The notes under the pieces: model-generated
Databases searched by the model: none
The model's input: only the letters and a program-made list of their open reading frames with translations
What the model was told of the DNA's origin: nothing
Part shown: one piece after another, positions 1 to 6,925 of the stretch
How the letters are laid out: each line of letters begins with the position of its first letter
How positions within the stretch are numbered: the first letter of the stretch is position 1
Translations under genes and position numbers: made by a program
Assembly (NCBI GenBank): GCA_002435715.1
Contig: DISD01000060.1
Span: 1-18,511, forward strand
Length of the DNA stretch: 18,511 bases
Direction: 5' to 3'
Origin: Rhodospirillaceae bacterium UBA6219
GTDB lineage: Bacteria; Pseudomonadota; Alphaproteobacteria; Rhodospirillales; Magnetospirillaceae

Positions 1-1
1 G

Positions 2-502
2 CATCTGCTGGTCATGCCGGTGACGCCCTTCGAAATCATGGCGGCCAAGGTGTGGTCCATGGGACTGGTGGTCCTGGTCGCCTGTACCCTGTCATTGCTG
101 ATCATGGTGCGCGGACTGCTGGGGGTGCCGGTGGCCGGCTCGATCCCGTTGTTCCTCTTGGGGGCTGCGTTCCATCTGTTCGCCACGACCTCCATGGGCA
201 TCTTTCTCGGCACGCTGGCCCGCTCCATGCCGCAATTCGGCTTGCTGCTGATGCTGGTCCTGTTGCCGCTCCAAATGTTGTCAGGCGGCATCACCCCTCG
301 GGAAAGCATGCCTGAGGCGGTGCAGATGGTGATGATGGCGGCGCCCACCACCCACTTCATCATGCTGGCCCAGGCCATCCTGTACCGCGGTGCCGGCTTG
401 GCCGTGGTCTGGCCGCAGATTCTGGCGCTGGCGGTCATTGGTGGTTCGCTGTTCGGATTTTCGCTGGCCCGTTTCCGCAAGACGATCGGCGCCATGGGGT
501 AA
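2..502 (+). CDS. yhhJ: ABC-2 type transporter permease, YhhJ-like, C-terminal part (5' end outside window)
   Basis: This is the last 166 residues of an inner-membrane ABC exporter permease; the reading frame is open at the left edge, so the start lies upstream. The visible part opens with the family signature HLLVMPVTPFEIMAAKVW, followed by four or more hydrophobic segments and the conserved stretches GSIPLFLLG, GIFLGTLARSMPQFG, MLSGG and APTTHFIMLAQAILYRG, all typical of the C-terminal half of YhhJ/ABC-2 permeases. It ends with a basic tail (ARFRKTIGAMG), as is usual. In relatives the permease works with an HlyD-like membrane-fusion protein and a YhiH-type ATPase, which would lie further left. 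The family is thought to export drugs or other hydrophobic compounds; the substrate cannot be told here. The gene is separated from the next by about 170 bases containing a strong promoter, so it is probably the last gene of its operon. Confidence 0.9.
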   Translation, partial: HLLVMPVTPFEIMAAKVWSMGLVVLVACTLSLLIMVRGLLGVPVAGSIPLFLLGAAFHLFATTSMGIFLGTLARSMPQFGLLLMLVLLPLQMLSGGITPRESMPEAVQMVMMAAPTTHFIMLAQAILYRGAGLAVVWPQILALAVIGGSLFGFSLARFRKTIGAMG

Positions 503-505
503 GGT

Positions 506-536
506 TCCGTCCGGCACCGCCCCGCTTCCCGGCGGA
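506..536 (+). terminator. possible hairpin after the ABC permease
   Basis: An imperfect inverted repeat starts four bases after the permease stop: TCCG-T-CCGG (506-514) pairs with CCGGCGGA (529-536), with one bulged T and a 14-base loop. No T-tract follows, so it may be a weak terminator or only a 3'-end stabilising hairpin. Its position between two transcription units is the main support. Confidence 0.3.
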
Positions 537-557
537 TGCTCCCGGCCTTCGCCACAA

Positions 558-586
558 TTGAAAACTATACCGTATCGTTCTAATAT
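558..586 (+). promoter_or_regulatory. sigma70-type promoter for the receiver-domain gene
   Basis: TTGAAA (558-563) and TAATAT (581-586) are separated by exactly 17 bases, matching five of six consensus bases in each box. The likely transcription start is near 593, leaving a leader of about 80 bases before the ATG at 674. The surrounding DNA is GC-rich, which makes this AT-rich pair stand out. The leader contains a short inverted repeat, GTCGG (601-605) and CCGAC (613-617), of unknown meaning. Confidence 0.65.
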
Positions 587-673
587 GGCCACGGTTGATC
601 GTCGGTCGACATCCGACGGGGTGTGTGGGCCGGTCTGGACACAAGAAGACGACATAGTCCGGGAGAACGTGGG

Positions 674-1057
674 ATGGCGGAAATCCTCATTATCGAAGAC
701 AGTCCGCCGATCAGGGCCATCTATACCGTCCTGCTGCGCGATTGGGGATACGGGGTGTGTTCGGCAGCCTCGACCCGCGACGTCGTCGCCTTAATTCGGT
801 CGGGCTACAGGCCTGATGCCATCGTCGCCGACTACAATCTCGGTGGCGGTGACACCGGAATAACGGCCATCGAAACCGCTGAGGAATTGTTGGGGCGGTC
901 CATTCCCGCCGTGATGATCACCGGCGAAAGCTCTTTGCCGGACGTTGATCTGCCGATCCTGCGCAAGCCGGTCACCCGCGACCATCTCAAGGATGTGATC
1001 GGGCGGTTGCTGGGACCATATCGGACGCCGTTGCCACAAGACACCCACACCTCATGA
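674..1057 (+). CDS. single-domain response regulator (receiver domain)
   Basis: The 127-residue protein is essentially one CheY-like receiver domain with no output domain. Visible key residues are the acidic pair E8-D9 in ILIIEDS, the predicted phosphorylated D53 in IVADYNL, T83 in MITGE and the conserved lysine K98 in LRKPV. The sequence around D53 and the downstream GDTGI region resembles receiver domains found at the C-terminal end of hybrid histidine kinases. The ATG at 674 is chosen because the domain begins immediately after it and GGGAGAAC lies upstream at a suitable distance; an in-frame upstream start at 623 would only add non-conserved residues. Its stop overlaps the next start (ATGA), so the two are translationally coupled. 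The partner kinase is not in the window and the target is unknown. Confidence 0.9.
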   Translation: MAEILIIEDSPPIRAIYTVLLRDWGYGVCSAASTRDVVALIRSGYRPDAIVADYNLGGGDTGITAIETAEELLGRSIPAVMITGESSLPDVDLPILRKPVTRDHLKDVIGRLLGPYRTPLPQDTHTS

Positions 1058-1533
1058 CCGGACGCCAGTCCATCGAACGGCAGGTGCCCGCGATGTGCCC
1101 AAATACCATTCCGATCCGGCTCACCCTTGCGGAACTCTGCGCGGCGGCGCTGGAAGAGAGCTCCAACGATCTTGAAAATGCCATGGACGTAAATTCGTTT
1201 GTCTTCGCCTTAACGACAAGCCATCTCCTCTGGCTTGTCTTGGGTGGGCTGGTCGAAGACGGAAAGCTTCGTATTAAGCCACGTACCGTTCAGGTCGCCC
1301 TGCACCTATCCTCAAGTCTCGGACAGGGCACGTCCGACCAAATGGTCAGCGACTTGATGAACATCAGCAGGGCAATTGCGGTCGAACTGACATGCCCGTC
1401 CAATTTAGACGCTGTTCTTAAACGGGTAAATGTCGCCTATAGGGAAAGCGGCAATCACCGCGACATGCTTCATTGGATTATCGACATCTTATGCAAACGA
1501 TGCAGATTTATTACTGGTTCTGGAGAATATTAA
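1054..1533 (+). CDS. protein of unknown function coupled to the receiver protein
   Basis: I do not recognise a family in this 159-residue, probably cytoplasmic and largely helical protein. Its ATG overlaps the response-regulator stop, so co-translation is likely; a second in-frame ATG at 1093 would give a 146-residue protein. There is no signal peptide and only a weakly hydrophobic stretch near residues 50-68 (around SHLLWLVLGGLVEDG). The C-terminal third is rich in charged and Cys residues (DILCKRCRF). Codon use is visibly less GC-biased than in neighbouring genes, especially after about 1200, which may mean a different origin. A role as a partner or target of the receiver protein is an inference from coupling only. 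Confidence 0.6.
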   Translation: MTGRQSIERQVPAMCPNTIPIRLTLAELCAAALEESSNDLENAMDVNSFVFALTTSHLLWLVLGGLVEDGKLRIKPRTVQVALHLSSSLGQGTSDQMVSDLMNISRAIAVELTCPSNLDAVLKRVNVAYRESGNHRDMLHWIIDILCKRCRFITGSGEY

Positions 1534-1539
1534 TAATTA
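1511..1539 (+). promoter_or_regulatory. possible promoter for the small downstream gene
   Basis: TTACTG (1511-1516) and TAATTA (1534-1539) are 17 bases apart at the end of the preceding gene, in a stretch that is only 23 of 70 bases G or C (1501-1570). A 12-bp palindrome, TAATAATTATTA, sits at 1531-1542. AT-richness makes chance matches easier, so confidence is low. Confidence 0.3.
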
Positions 1540-1556
1540 TTACGCAGAACGGCGCA

Positions 1557-1571
1557 GTGAAATTATTTCAC
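1557..1571 (+). other. short hairpin GTGAAA-TTA-TTTCAC
   Basis: A perfect 6-bp stem with a 3-base loop lies between the unknown gene and the small gene at 1614. No run of T follows. It could be an mRNA processing or stability element or a regulator site; function is unknown. Confidence 0.25.
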
Positions 1572-1613
1572 CCCGAAAGGTGAGCCCTCCGCCAACAAAA
1601 GCAAGTGATTCAG

Positions 1614-1790
1614 ATGGATACACGGAAAAAGCTCAATGCCATAGCCCAAGAGGCGTTGAAACGCGCCGAAAAGAAAGGCATCGATTCCGCGACCGCGGCA
1701 TTGATGGCGGTGCGAGCCTTGCGTGAGGCTGAACCGGAACTGTCGGAGCATGAGGCATTCCTGATCGTCAGGAACTTGCCGCTGGATTGA
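1614..1790 (+). CDS. small protein of unknown function (58 residues)
   Basis: A short, strongly helical, highly charged open frame begins MDTRKKLNAIAQEALKR and contains the acidic segment EAEPELSEHEAF before ending NLPLD. The pattern of Ala, Lys, Arg and Glu suggests one or two amphipathic helices in the cytoplasm. An in-frame GTG at 1605 could add three residues; neither start has a clear Shine-Dalgarno sequence, and ATG is preferred. Codon bias toward G/C in third positions fits a real gene rather than a chance frame. It lies 80 bases after the unknown gene and converges on the sphingolipid operon. I do not recognise a family. Confidence 0.55.
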   Translation: MDTRKKLNAIAQEALKRAEKKGIDSATAALMAVRALREAEPELSEHEAFLIVRNLPLD

Positions 1791-1859
1791 ATTCCGATCC
1801 GTGTCTTCTGCGACTAAAGTAAGGGAAGACACCTTCCGGGGATGAGGGCAATCGGGGGG

Positions 1860-2915
1860 TCAGCGGCAGCTTTCTTCGAAATGCAGCCATGCCCCTAAGC
1901 CGAGCAGAAGGAAGGACAATGGCCCCCCCCAAACGGCCAACACCGCCGGAATGGCGGTAGCTTCTCCCATGGACAAAAACAAGCCGTTGATCACAAGAAA
2001 GGCCAAGCCCAAGCTCAAACCGCCGGCCATGCCATGGGCGAGATTTCCCGCCCGGCGGTTGCCATGCAGGGCGGGAATCGCCAACAGCATCATCACCGAC
2101 GGGATGATGAACGCGGCATAGCTCCGTTGCACGACGATACGATAATGGGCAGCGCTGTCCGTACCGCTCCAATTGCCTTTCAACGCCTGCTGGGCCTCGG
2201 TGCCAGATACCCGCGACAGCGACAGGGTTAGTTGCCGCATGTTTTCCACCGAAGGACCATGTTGCCAGATCGTGTCCGCGATGCTTTGGCGGCCACCGCT
2301 CCGGCTCACGGTCTCATCGTGCAAATGCCAGGTTCCATCGACGAATTCGGCCGCTTTGGCGCGGGCGACCAAGGTCAACCGACCGAGGGCATCGCGCTCA
2401 TAGCGGGTGACGACGTTCAGAATGTGCCCCTTGGCCTCGATGCCGCCGATTGAAATGATCTGATCCCCGGCCCGCAGCCATTGCGGCGGGGGCTCGCTGC
2501 CCTGCTTGGTCACGTCCTGCCACCAAACGGCGAACGTCTTTTCGGCGGCTGGCGCCCAGCGGTCCTCCAACACGTGGTTGATGATGCCGCACACCAGAAG
2601 GACCGGCCACAAAGCGAAAAAAAATCGCACCGGCGACAGGCCCGCCGCACGCAGAATGGTCATTTCGTTGCGGCGTGCCAACGTTCCGAACGCCAATACG
2701 CAACCGATCAGCACCGTCAAGGGCAGCAATCGGTCCATGGCCAACGGCAAGCGCAACAACAAATAGGTCAACACGGTGCCGAAACCGCGGATCTCCCCCG
2801 GTATGCGGCGGACGGCCTCCAACATCTCGATCAATAGGACCAACGATGTCAGCGCCGCCAACGCGCCGACGATACGGCTGCCGACCACTCGCGACAGATA
2901 CAGCGTCAGCGTCAC
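1860..2915 (-). CDS. lptG: LptG-type permease of an LPS-export-like ABC transporter
   Basis: This 351-residue inner-membrane protein belongs to the YjgP/YjgQ (LptF/LptG) family, which pairs with LptF and the ATPase LptB to extract a lipid from the inner membrane and pass it to a periplasmic bridge. It has the family layout: N-terminal membrane helices with a coupling-helix motif (RRNEMTILRAAGLSP), a periplasmic beta-jellyroll domain in the middle, and three C-terminal helices (SVMMLLAIPALHG, AGGLSLGLAFLVINGLF, the final Leu-rich segment). The start is the GTG at 2915, which overlaps the lptF stop as GTGA and has GGATGGGGG upstream; an ATG at 2933 would add only six residues. It is the last gene of the operon. 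The location beside ceramide genes, away from lptD or surA, suggests a dedicated copy for sphingolipid export, but that is inference. Confidence 0.88.
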   Translation of the reverse strand: MTLTLYLSRVVGSRIVGALAALTSLVLLIEMLEAVRRIPGEIRGFGTVLTYLLLRLPLAMDRLLPLTVLIGCVLAFGTLARRNEMTILRAAGLSPVRFFFALWPVLLVCGIINHVLEDRWAPAAEKTFAVWWQDVTKQGSEPPPQWLRAGDQIISIGGIEAKGHILNVVTRYERDALGRLTLVARAKAAEFVDGTWHLHDETVSRSGGRQSIADTIWQHGPSVENMRQLTLSLSRVSGTEAQQALKGNWSGTDSAAHYRIVVQRSYAAFIIPSVMMLLAIPALHGNRRAGNLAHGMAGGLSLGLAFLVINGLFLSMGEATAIPAVLAVWGGPLSFLLLGLGAWLHFEESCR

Positions 2916-4093
2916 GGTCTCGCCCCCATCCATCGTCGGACCAAAGTGCGCAGACCCATGGCGACGGCCTCCATGGCAAAAAACAAATGGTCCAGCGGAT
3001 TTTCGCCAGGGCGGCTCTGGGCTCGCCAGAACAGGCCAAGGCTGATCGCCGCGAACCCACCCGTCGCCACCCACAGGCTGAGAACAGAGAGACGACCGGA
3101 ATCGGCCAGCCCCTCCAAAGTCTGAAGGATGTAATGGTACAACAGCAGAACGACGCTGCCGAACACGATGCCGATGCCGCGCCGTTGCCGTTTGGCCGCC
3201 AACCCCATGGGAATGGCCAGAAACGGCAGAAAGATCAAAGATGCTGCCCGGACCAACCGTCCATGCAATTCGGCGACGATTTCGTCCCTGGGCAGGGTCG
3301 GGCTGGGATTGGCCGCGGCGCCGACCAATTCGTCCAGGCTGTATTCGCGGGCGTCGTCGCCACGTGGGCGGAACTCGGGCAGGGCCGATGAAAAACTACG
3401 GTCCAGTTCCAGATTCTCAAAATGAACGAATGCGACACGTCCATCCGCCGAAATGACCGCCTGCACGCCATCATACAGCCACAAACCGAAGCGCGAGCGA
3501 TCAATGTCGAAATCCAGTTCACCGCGAGCGGCAGTGGTAACCACTTCGTGACCGTCGAACCACTGGTGAACGAAAACTTTTTCCAACTTGTCGCCACCGT
3601 CCGTCACCCTGTCGGCAGTGACCACCACATTCTTGCCGATACTGGCAAAGGCATATTCCGGGATCTGAGCCTTCCAGGGAATGTTGGTCGCCAGATAGTA
3701 CACAGTACGGTAAGCATAGCGGCTGTAAGGCTGAGCATAACCGAACAATACGATGCTGACCGCCACCAACAAAAGCGCCGACGCCAGGAAGGGCATGGCG
3801 AAGCGGGCGGGCGACAGGCCGCAGCCCAACAGGGCGTCGATCTCGTTGTCGTCGCCGAGACGCGTCACCTGCAGGAAGATGCTGAGAAAAAAACCCGCCG
3901 GCAAAGCCAATCCAAGGTAGTGGGGAACCAGATACGCGGCCATCTCCCAAACCATGCCCACCGGCCCCCCGTGCAGGCTGACCACATCGAACAGTCTTAA
4001 GATACGTTCCAGCACCAGCGACACCAGCACGACGGCCAGCACGACGCCCAAACGGCGCCAGGTTTCCGCCAGCAGGTAGCGGTCGATCAGCAT
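2912..4093 (-). CDS. lptF: LptF-type permease of an LPS-export-like ABC transporter
   Basis: This 393-residue protein is the LptF partner of the next gene. It begins MLIDRYLLAETWRRLG, the normal family start, followed by helices around residues 15-35 and 60-80, a coupling motif with DNEIDALLGCGLSPARF, a periplasmic jellyroll domain of roughly residues 130-270, and C-terminal helices beginning at SLIFLPFLAIPMGLAAKRQR. It is slightly longer than usual for LptF. LptF and LptG form a heterodimer through which lipid moves laterally, powered by cytoplasmic LptB; no lptB is in the window. The gene overlaps the upstream nucleotidyltransferase gene by 7 bases and lptG by 4, so the pair is translationally coupled to the lipid genes. 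Whether it carries ceramide derivatives or LPS cannot be decided from sequence. Confidence 0.9.
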   Translation of the reverse strand: MLIDRYLLAETWRRLGVVLAVVLVSLVLERILRLFDVVSLHGGPVGMVWEMAAYLVPHYLGLALPAGFFLSIFLQVTRLGDDNEIDALLGCGLSPARFAMPFLASALLLVAVSIVLFGYAQPYSRYAYRTVYYLATNIPWKAQIPEYAFASIGKNVVVTADRVTDGGDKLEKVFVHQWFDGHEVVTTAARGELDFDIDRSRFGLWLYDGVQAVISADGRVAFVHFENLELDRSFSSALPEFRPRGDDAREYSLDELVGAAANPSPTLPRDEIVAELHGRLVRAASLIFLPFLAIPMGLAAKRQRRGIGIVFGSVVLLLYHYILQTLEGLADSGRLSVLSLWVATGGFAAISLGLFWRAQSRPGENPLDHLFFAMEAVAMGLRTLVRRWMGARP

Positions 4094-4875
4094 GTCGTCC
4101 GCTCGTTGAGAATCTGTTCGGCCAGGATCAGGTCGCCAGGACGATCCACATCCATCGCGGCCTCGGCGAACGGCATGTCGATGGCCTCCAGTCGGCCGCC
4201 GACGCGCTGTCCCAGCCGATCCAACGCCTGATCAAGGCTCAACCGGCCCAAAGCAAAGCGCAGCAGGGTCAACGGACCCAGGCGGCGGATCATCACCCAC
4301 GGCTGCTTGCGATGGCGTTCCAGCGAAATCCAGAATTCCACGATCGCCACAGCTTCACGGCCACTCAGCAGGAACAGGTTACAGCCGCTGACATGGCGAT
4401 CGGCGAACCGCCAATACGTCCGGCGGGTTTCAGGATAGGCGGCGCTGATGGTCACCCGGTTCGCCACCCCGACGGCGGCATTGGTGCCCTCGGTGATGGC
4501 GGCCAGGAAATGACGGACCATGGCCGGGGTCAACAGAGCATGGTCGGCGGTCACCACCAGCAGCGCGCGTCCGTTATCCGGCAAGGCCGCCGCCACCGTT
4601 CGTGCCGGGGACACCGCCGGGGCCATCAGTTCCAGGCCGCCCTGACGCAAGCGATCGATCACCGCTCGCGATTGCGGCAAATCGGGTGGGGCCATGGCCA
4701 CTGTCACCGGGGCTTCGGGCAAGGCTGCACACAGGGCGGCGACCACCCGTTCCAGCATGGGGATACCCGCCACGGGAGCGAAGACCTTGCTTTCCACCCC
4801 CGCCATCCTTGCCACAGCGTCACCATCGCCGCGATCACCGGCAAGGACCAGGACATTTGGGGAGGTGCAAATCAT
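4087..4875 (-). CDS. MobA-like nucleotidyltransferase family protein
   Basis: The 262-residue protein has a GT-A-type nucleotidyltransferase fold: an N-terminal NVLVLAGDRGDGD loop, then SKVFAPVAGIPMLERV, which corresponds to the PK-x-L-x-P-V-x-G-x-P-ML motif (here K at about residue 30), and TADHALLTP, which supplies the metal-binding aspartate. The glycine-rich loop is looser than the standard GxGxRM, so activity is not certain. Such proteins activate a phosphorylated sugar or alcohol with CTP, GTP or UTP. It is the eleventh gene of the operon, between the ceramide synthase and LptF. The neighbourhood suggests that it activates a polar head-group precursor for the CDP-alcohol phosphotransferase, but MobA-type molybdopterin guanylyltransferase activity is unlikely in this context. 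Membrane segments are absent. Confidence 0.72.
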   Translation of the reverse strand: MICTSPNVLVLAGDRGDGDAVARMAGVESKVFAPVAGIPMLERVVAALCAALPEAPVTVAMAPPDLPQSRAVIDRLRQGGLELMAPAVSPARTVAAALPDNGRALLVVTADHALLTPAMVRHFLAAITEGTNAAVGVANRVTISAAYPETRRTYWRFADRHVSGCNLFLLSGREAVAIVEFWISLERHRKQPWVMIRRLGPLTLLRFALGRLSLDQALDRLGQRVGGRLEAIDMPFAEAAMDVDRPGDLILAEQILNERTTC

Positions 4876-6008
4876 GCCAAAGCCTTTTCATAAAGGCGGT
4901 AGGTCTTGCAAGGCGGTCCGCAGAGCATTTCAGCAAGAGTGCGCATGGGTTTGTTGGTTTCCAGAACCCACGACAATTCGACCTCCTCCACCTTTCGCGC
5001 CATCAGTTCCGGCCACAACGCGGCGATCAGGTGGAACGGCAACAGGCTGCCCGCCAATGTCGTCGACATGGCTTTGCGCACGCCCATCAACGGCACCCGC
5101 GCAGTGCGCAGCCCGCGCCCCTTGAGCCGCCACAACAGCTTAGCCCAACCGAACGGCCATAGCCGCCCCCCCAGATCGGCAATAGCTTCGTTCAGGTTAG
5201 GGAGGCACACCAGAAAGGCCACGGCGTCCCCATCGGCCTCGGCGAACCAGACCAAACGTTTCTCGATCAGCGGCCGCAATTCGCGCCCCAGCAGCGCCAC
5301 CTCTTCGGCGTCGAAGGGGATGAAGCCCCAATTGGCACTCCAAGCATCGTTGAAGATGTCGACCATGAGCCGGACTTCGGAATCATACGCCCCCCCCAAT
5401 CGGGCCGGACGCACTTTCAGGCCAGGGGGCTGCGGCCGTTCCATCAGCCGGCGCACGGCTTCGGGGATCGGACGGCGGGGGTCGGCGCGATAGGCCAGCA
5501 AATCCATCACCTTTTCATAACCGGCCTGTTCCAAGGCAGGTCCCAAGGTGGGCGGGTTGTGCGGCATCATCAGCATGGGCGGTGTGTCGAAGCCGTCGAC
5601 AAGCAGCCCGCTCTCCTGGTTCAGGCTGAGATCCAGAGGGCCTCGAACCTGGGTCATGCCCTGACCACGCAGCCATTCCTCTGCCGCGGCCGTCAGTGCC
5701 GGGACCACGCCCTGCCGATCCGTCGCAACCAGCAAACCCAGATGACCGATGCCAGGATCACGGGCCAGAGCCACCGGATCCACGTGGGCGGAAATCCGGC
5801 CCACCACCCGCCCGGCCTCGGTGGCGATCCACCATTGCATGCGGGCGCGCCGCAGATAGGGCGTGGTCCCGGGAGCGAGGGCGCCGCGGCGTTCCATCCA
5901 CAAAGGTTGAACCCAGTGGGGTAATGAGCGGTAAAGCTGGTTCGGCACGTCCAGGAAGACGTCGAGATCGCGGCGGGGATCGACAGCGGTAACGGTGACG
6001 GCGTTCAT
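4872..6008 (-). CDS. bcerS: GNAT-fold acyltransferase, bacterial ceramide synthase (bCerS) type
   Basis: The 378-residue protein begins MNAVTVTAVDPRRDLDVF and belongs to a large family often annotated only as N-acetyltransferase. Diagnostic stretches are WWIATEAGRVVGRISAHVD, AAEEWLRGQGMTQVRGPLDL, NQESGLLVDGFDTPPM and MMPHNPPTLGPALEQAGYEK. In C. crescentus the member in the ceramide locus N-acylates the 3-oxo-sphingoid base made by serine palmitoyltransferase. No membrane helix or signal peptide is evident. The ATG at 6008 overlaps the upstream stop as ATGA and is preferred over an in-frame ATG at 6080 inside the preceding gene. Assignment rests on family resemblance plus its place in an otherwise complete sphingolipid operon; another acyl transfer step is the main alternative. 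Confidence 0.78.
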   Translation of the reverse strand: MNAVTVTAVDPRRDLDVFLDVPNQLYRSLPHWVQPLWMERRGALAPGTTPYLRRARMQWWIATEAGRVVGRISAHVDPVALARDPGIGHLGLLVATDRQGVVPALTAAAEEWLRGQGMTQVRGPLDLSLNQESGLLVDGFDTPPMLMMPHNPPTLGPALEQAGYEKVMDLLAYRADPRRPIPEAVRRLMERPQPPGLKVRPARLGGAYDSEVRLMVDIFNDAWSANWGFIPFDAEEVALLGRELRPLIEKRLVWFAEADGDAVAFLVCLPNLNEAIADLGGRLWPFGWAKLLWRLKGRGLRTARVPLMGVRKAMSTTLAGSLLPFHLIAALWPELMARKVEEVELSWVLETNKPMRTLAEMLCGPPCKTYRLYEKALA

Positions 6009-6922
6009 CGGATCACCCCACGACGGTACAGAGACCACAACACACCAGGGGCCGCCAACAGTGGATACCGACGTTGCCACGGTCTAAGCGCCACGTGTTG
6101 GCCGGAATGGCGTTCCAATTTGCCGACGATATAGTCGATGCCACCATCAAAGGTGAACAGCGCCTTGGTTAGCCGCAGAACGTTCAGGATTTTCCCGGCG
6201 ATGCGGCGCCAGAACCAGCGTCGCCTCGCCTGCCGCCGCTGTGACCCGTCCAGCCGGAGGCGATATCGTCCGTCGGGACGGCGTTCGATCCCGGCCGGCG
6301 CCAACGCAGCGAACACAGCGTCGAACAGAGCCGGGGAAAAACCGTACAACTGGGCGGCGCGGGCGGCTCCTTCAACCCGCAATTCGACGCCGTAGGTATG
6401 GCGGAACAGGTTGATCCAAAAATCCTCGGCCCGCCCTTCGTCAGGCCCCAGGTGTACGGCCCAATGCATCGCCGTCACCGCCGCCTGCGACAGTATCTGG
6501 GCCACCCAGTCGGCGACACCGGCATTCCGGCAATGGACCAGAACGGCGGGCTGGCAGAAACGAGCCCATATGGTGGTGTCGAGGGAATCGGGGGTGACGC
6601 GGGTGGCGAACTGGTCGCGGCTGATCACCGTCACCTTGGCCCCTTGGAACGCGCCTTCCGTATCGGCAACAAACCCGACCGAAGGCGGTAGGATGGCATT
6701 GGCCAAGACCGCGACCGGGTGGTCATGGAAGCTACGGTAATCATCCACCAGCACATAAAAATCAAGGATCCCCGCACCGCCTTGGTCGCGCAGGCAGGAA
6801 CCATAAAACAGGATCGCCGCCACCGTGTCGCCGTGACGGTGGCGTAATTCCCGGGCCATGCGGCCGACGGCGTCACCGACAGGATGATCCGAAAGCAACA
6901 GCGAAGGGGGCTGCGTCACCAT
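6005..6922 (-). CDS. TAM41-like nucleotidyltransferase (CDP-lipid synthase candidate)
   Basis: The 305-residue protein has a nucleotidyltransferase core: FYGSCLRDQGG places G41-S42 in the nucleotide loop and LDFYVLVDDY gives acidic metal ligands D54 and D60/D61, followed by FHDHPVAVLANA. This spacing, and the C-terminal YIVGKLERHSG and RPWQRRYPLLAAP, resemble TAM41, the mitochondrial CTP:phosphatidate cytidylyltransferase that makes CDP-diacylglycerol. No membrane helix is predicted; TAM41 is a peripheral membrane enzyme. It lies directly after the lipid kinase, with a 3-base gap, and overlaps the ceramide synthase start by ATGA. Its substrate could be the phospholipid made by that kinase, giving CDP-ceramide, or ordinary phosphatidate. 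In Caulobacter a gene at this relative position belongs to the cpg set needed for anionic ceramide head groups. Confidence 0.75.
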   Translation of the reverse strand: MVTQPPSLLLSDHPVGDAVGRMARELRHRHGDTVAAILFYGSCLRDQGGAGILDFYVLVDDYRSFHDHPVAVLANAILPPSVGFVADTEGAFQGAKVTVISRDQFATRVTPDSLDTTIWARFCQPAVLVHCRNAGVADWVAQILSQAAVTAMHWAVHLGPDEGRAEDFWINLFRHTYGVELRVEGAARAAQLYGFSPALFDAVFAALAPAGIERRPDGRYRLRLDGSQRRQARRRWFWRRIAGKILNVLRLTKALFTFDGGIDYIVGKLERHSGQHVALRPWQRRYPLLAAPGVLWSLYRRGVIR

Positions 6923-6925
6923 GGG

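Noticed and set aside
1801..1837. Inverted repeats GTGTCTTC/GAAGACAC and GGAAG/CTTCC as a bidirectional terminator
   Set aside because: Both stems are short or widely spaced, compete for the same bases and have no T-tract; they may help end convergent transcription but cannot be called.
3422..4000. Plus-strand open frame opposite lptF
   Set aside because: Shadow of a well-supported LptF; no ribosome site or family match.
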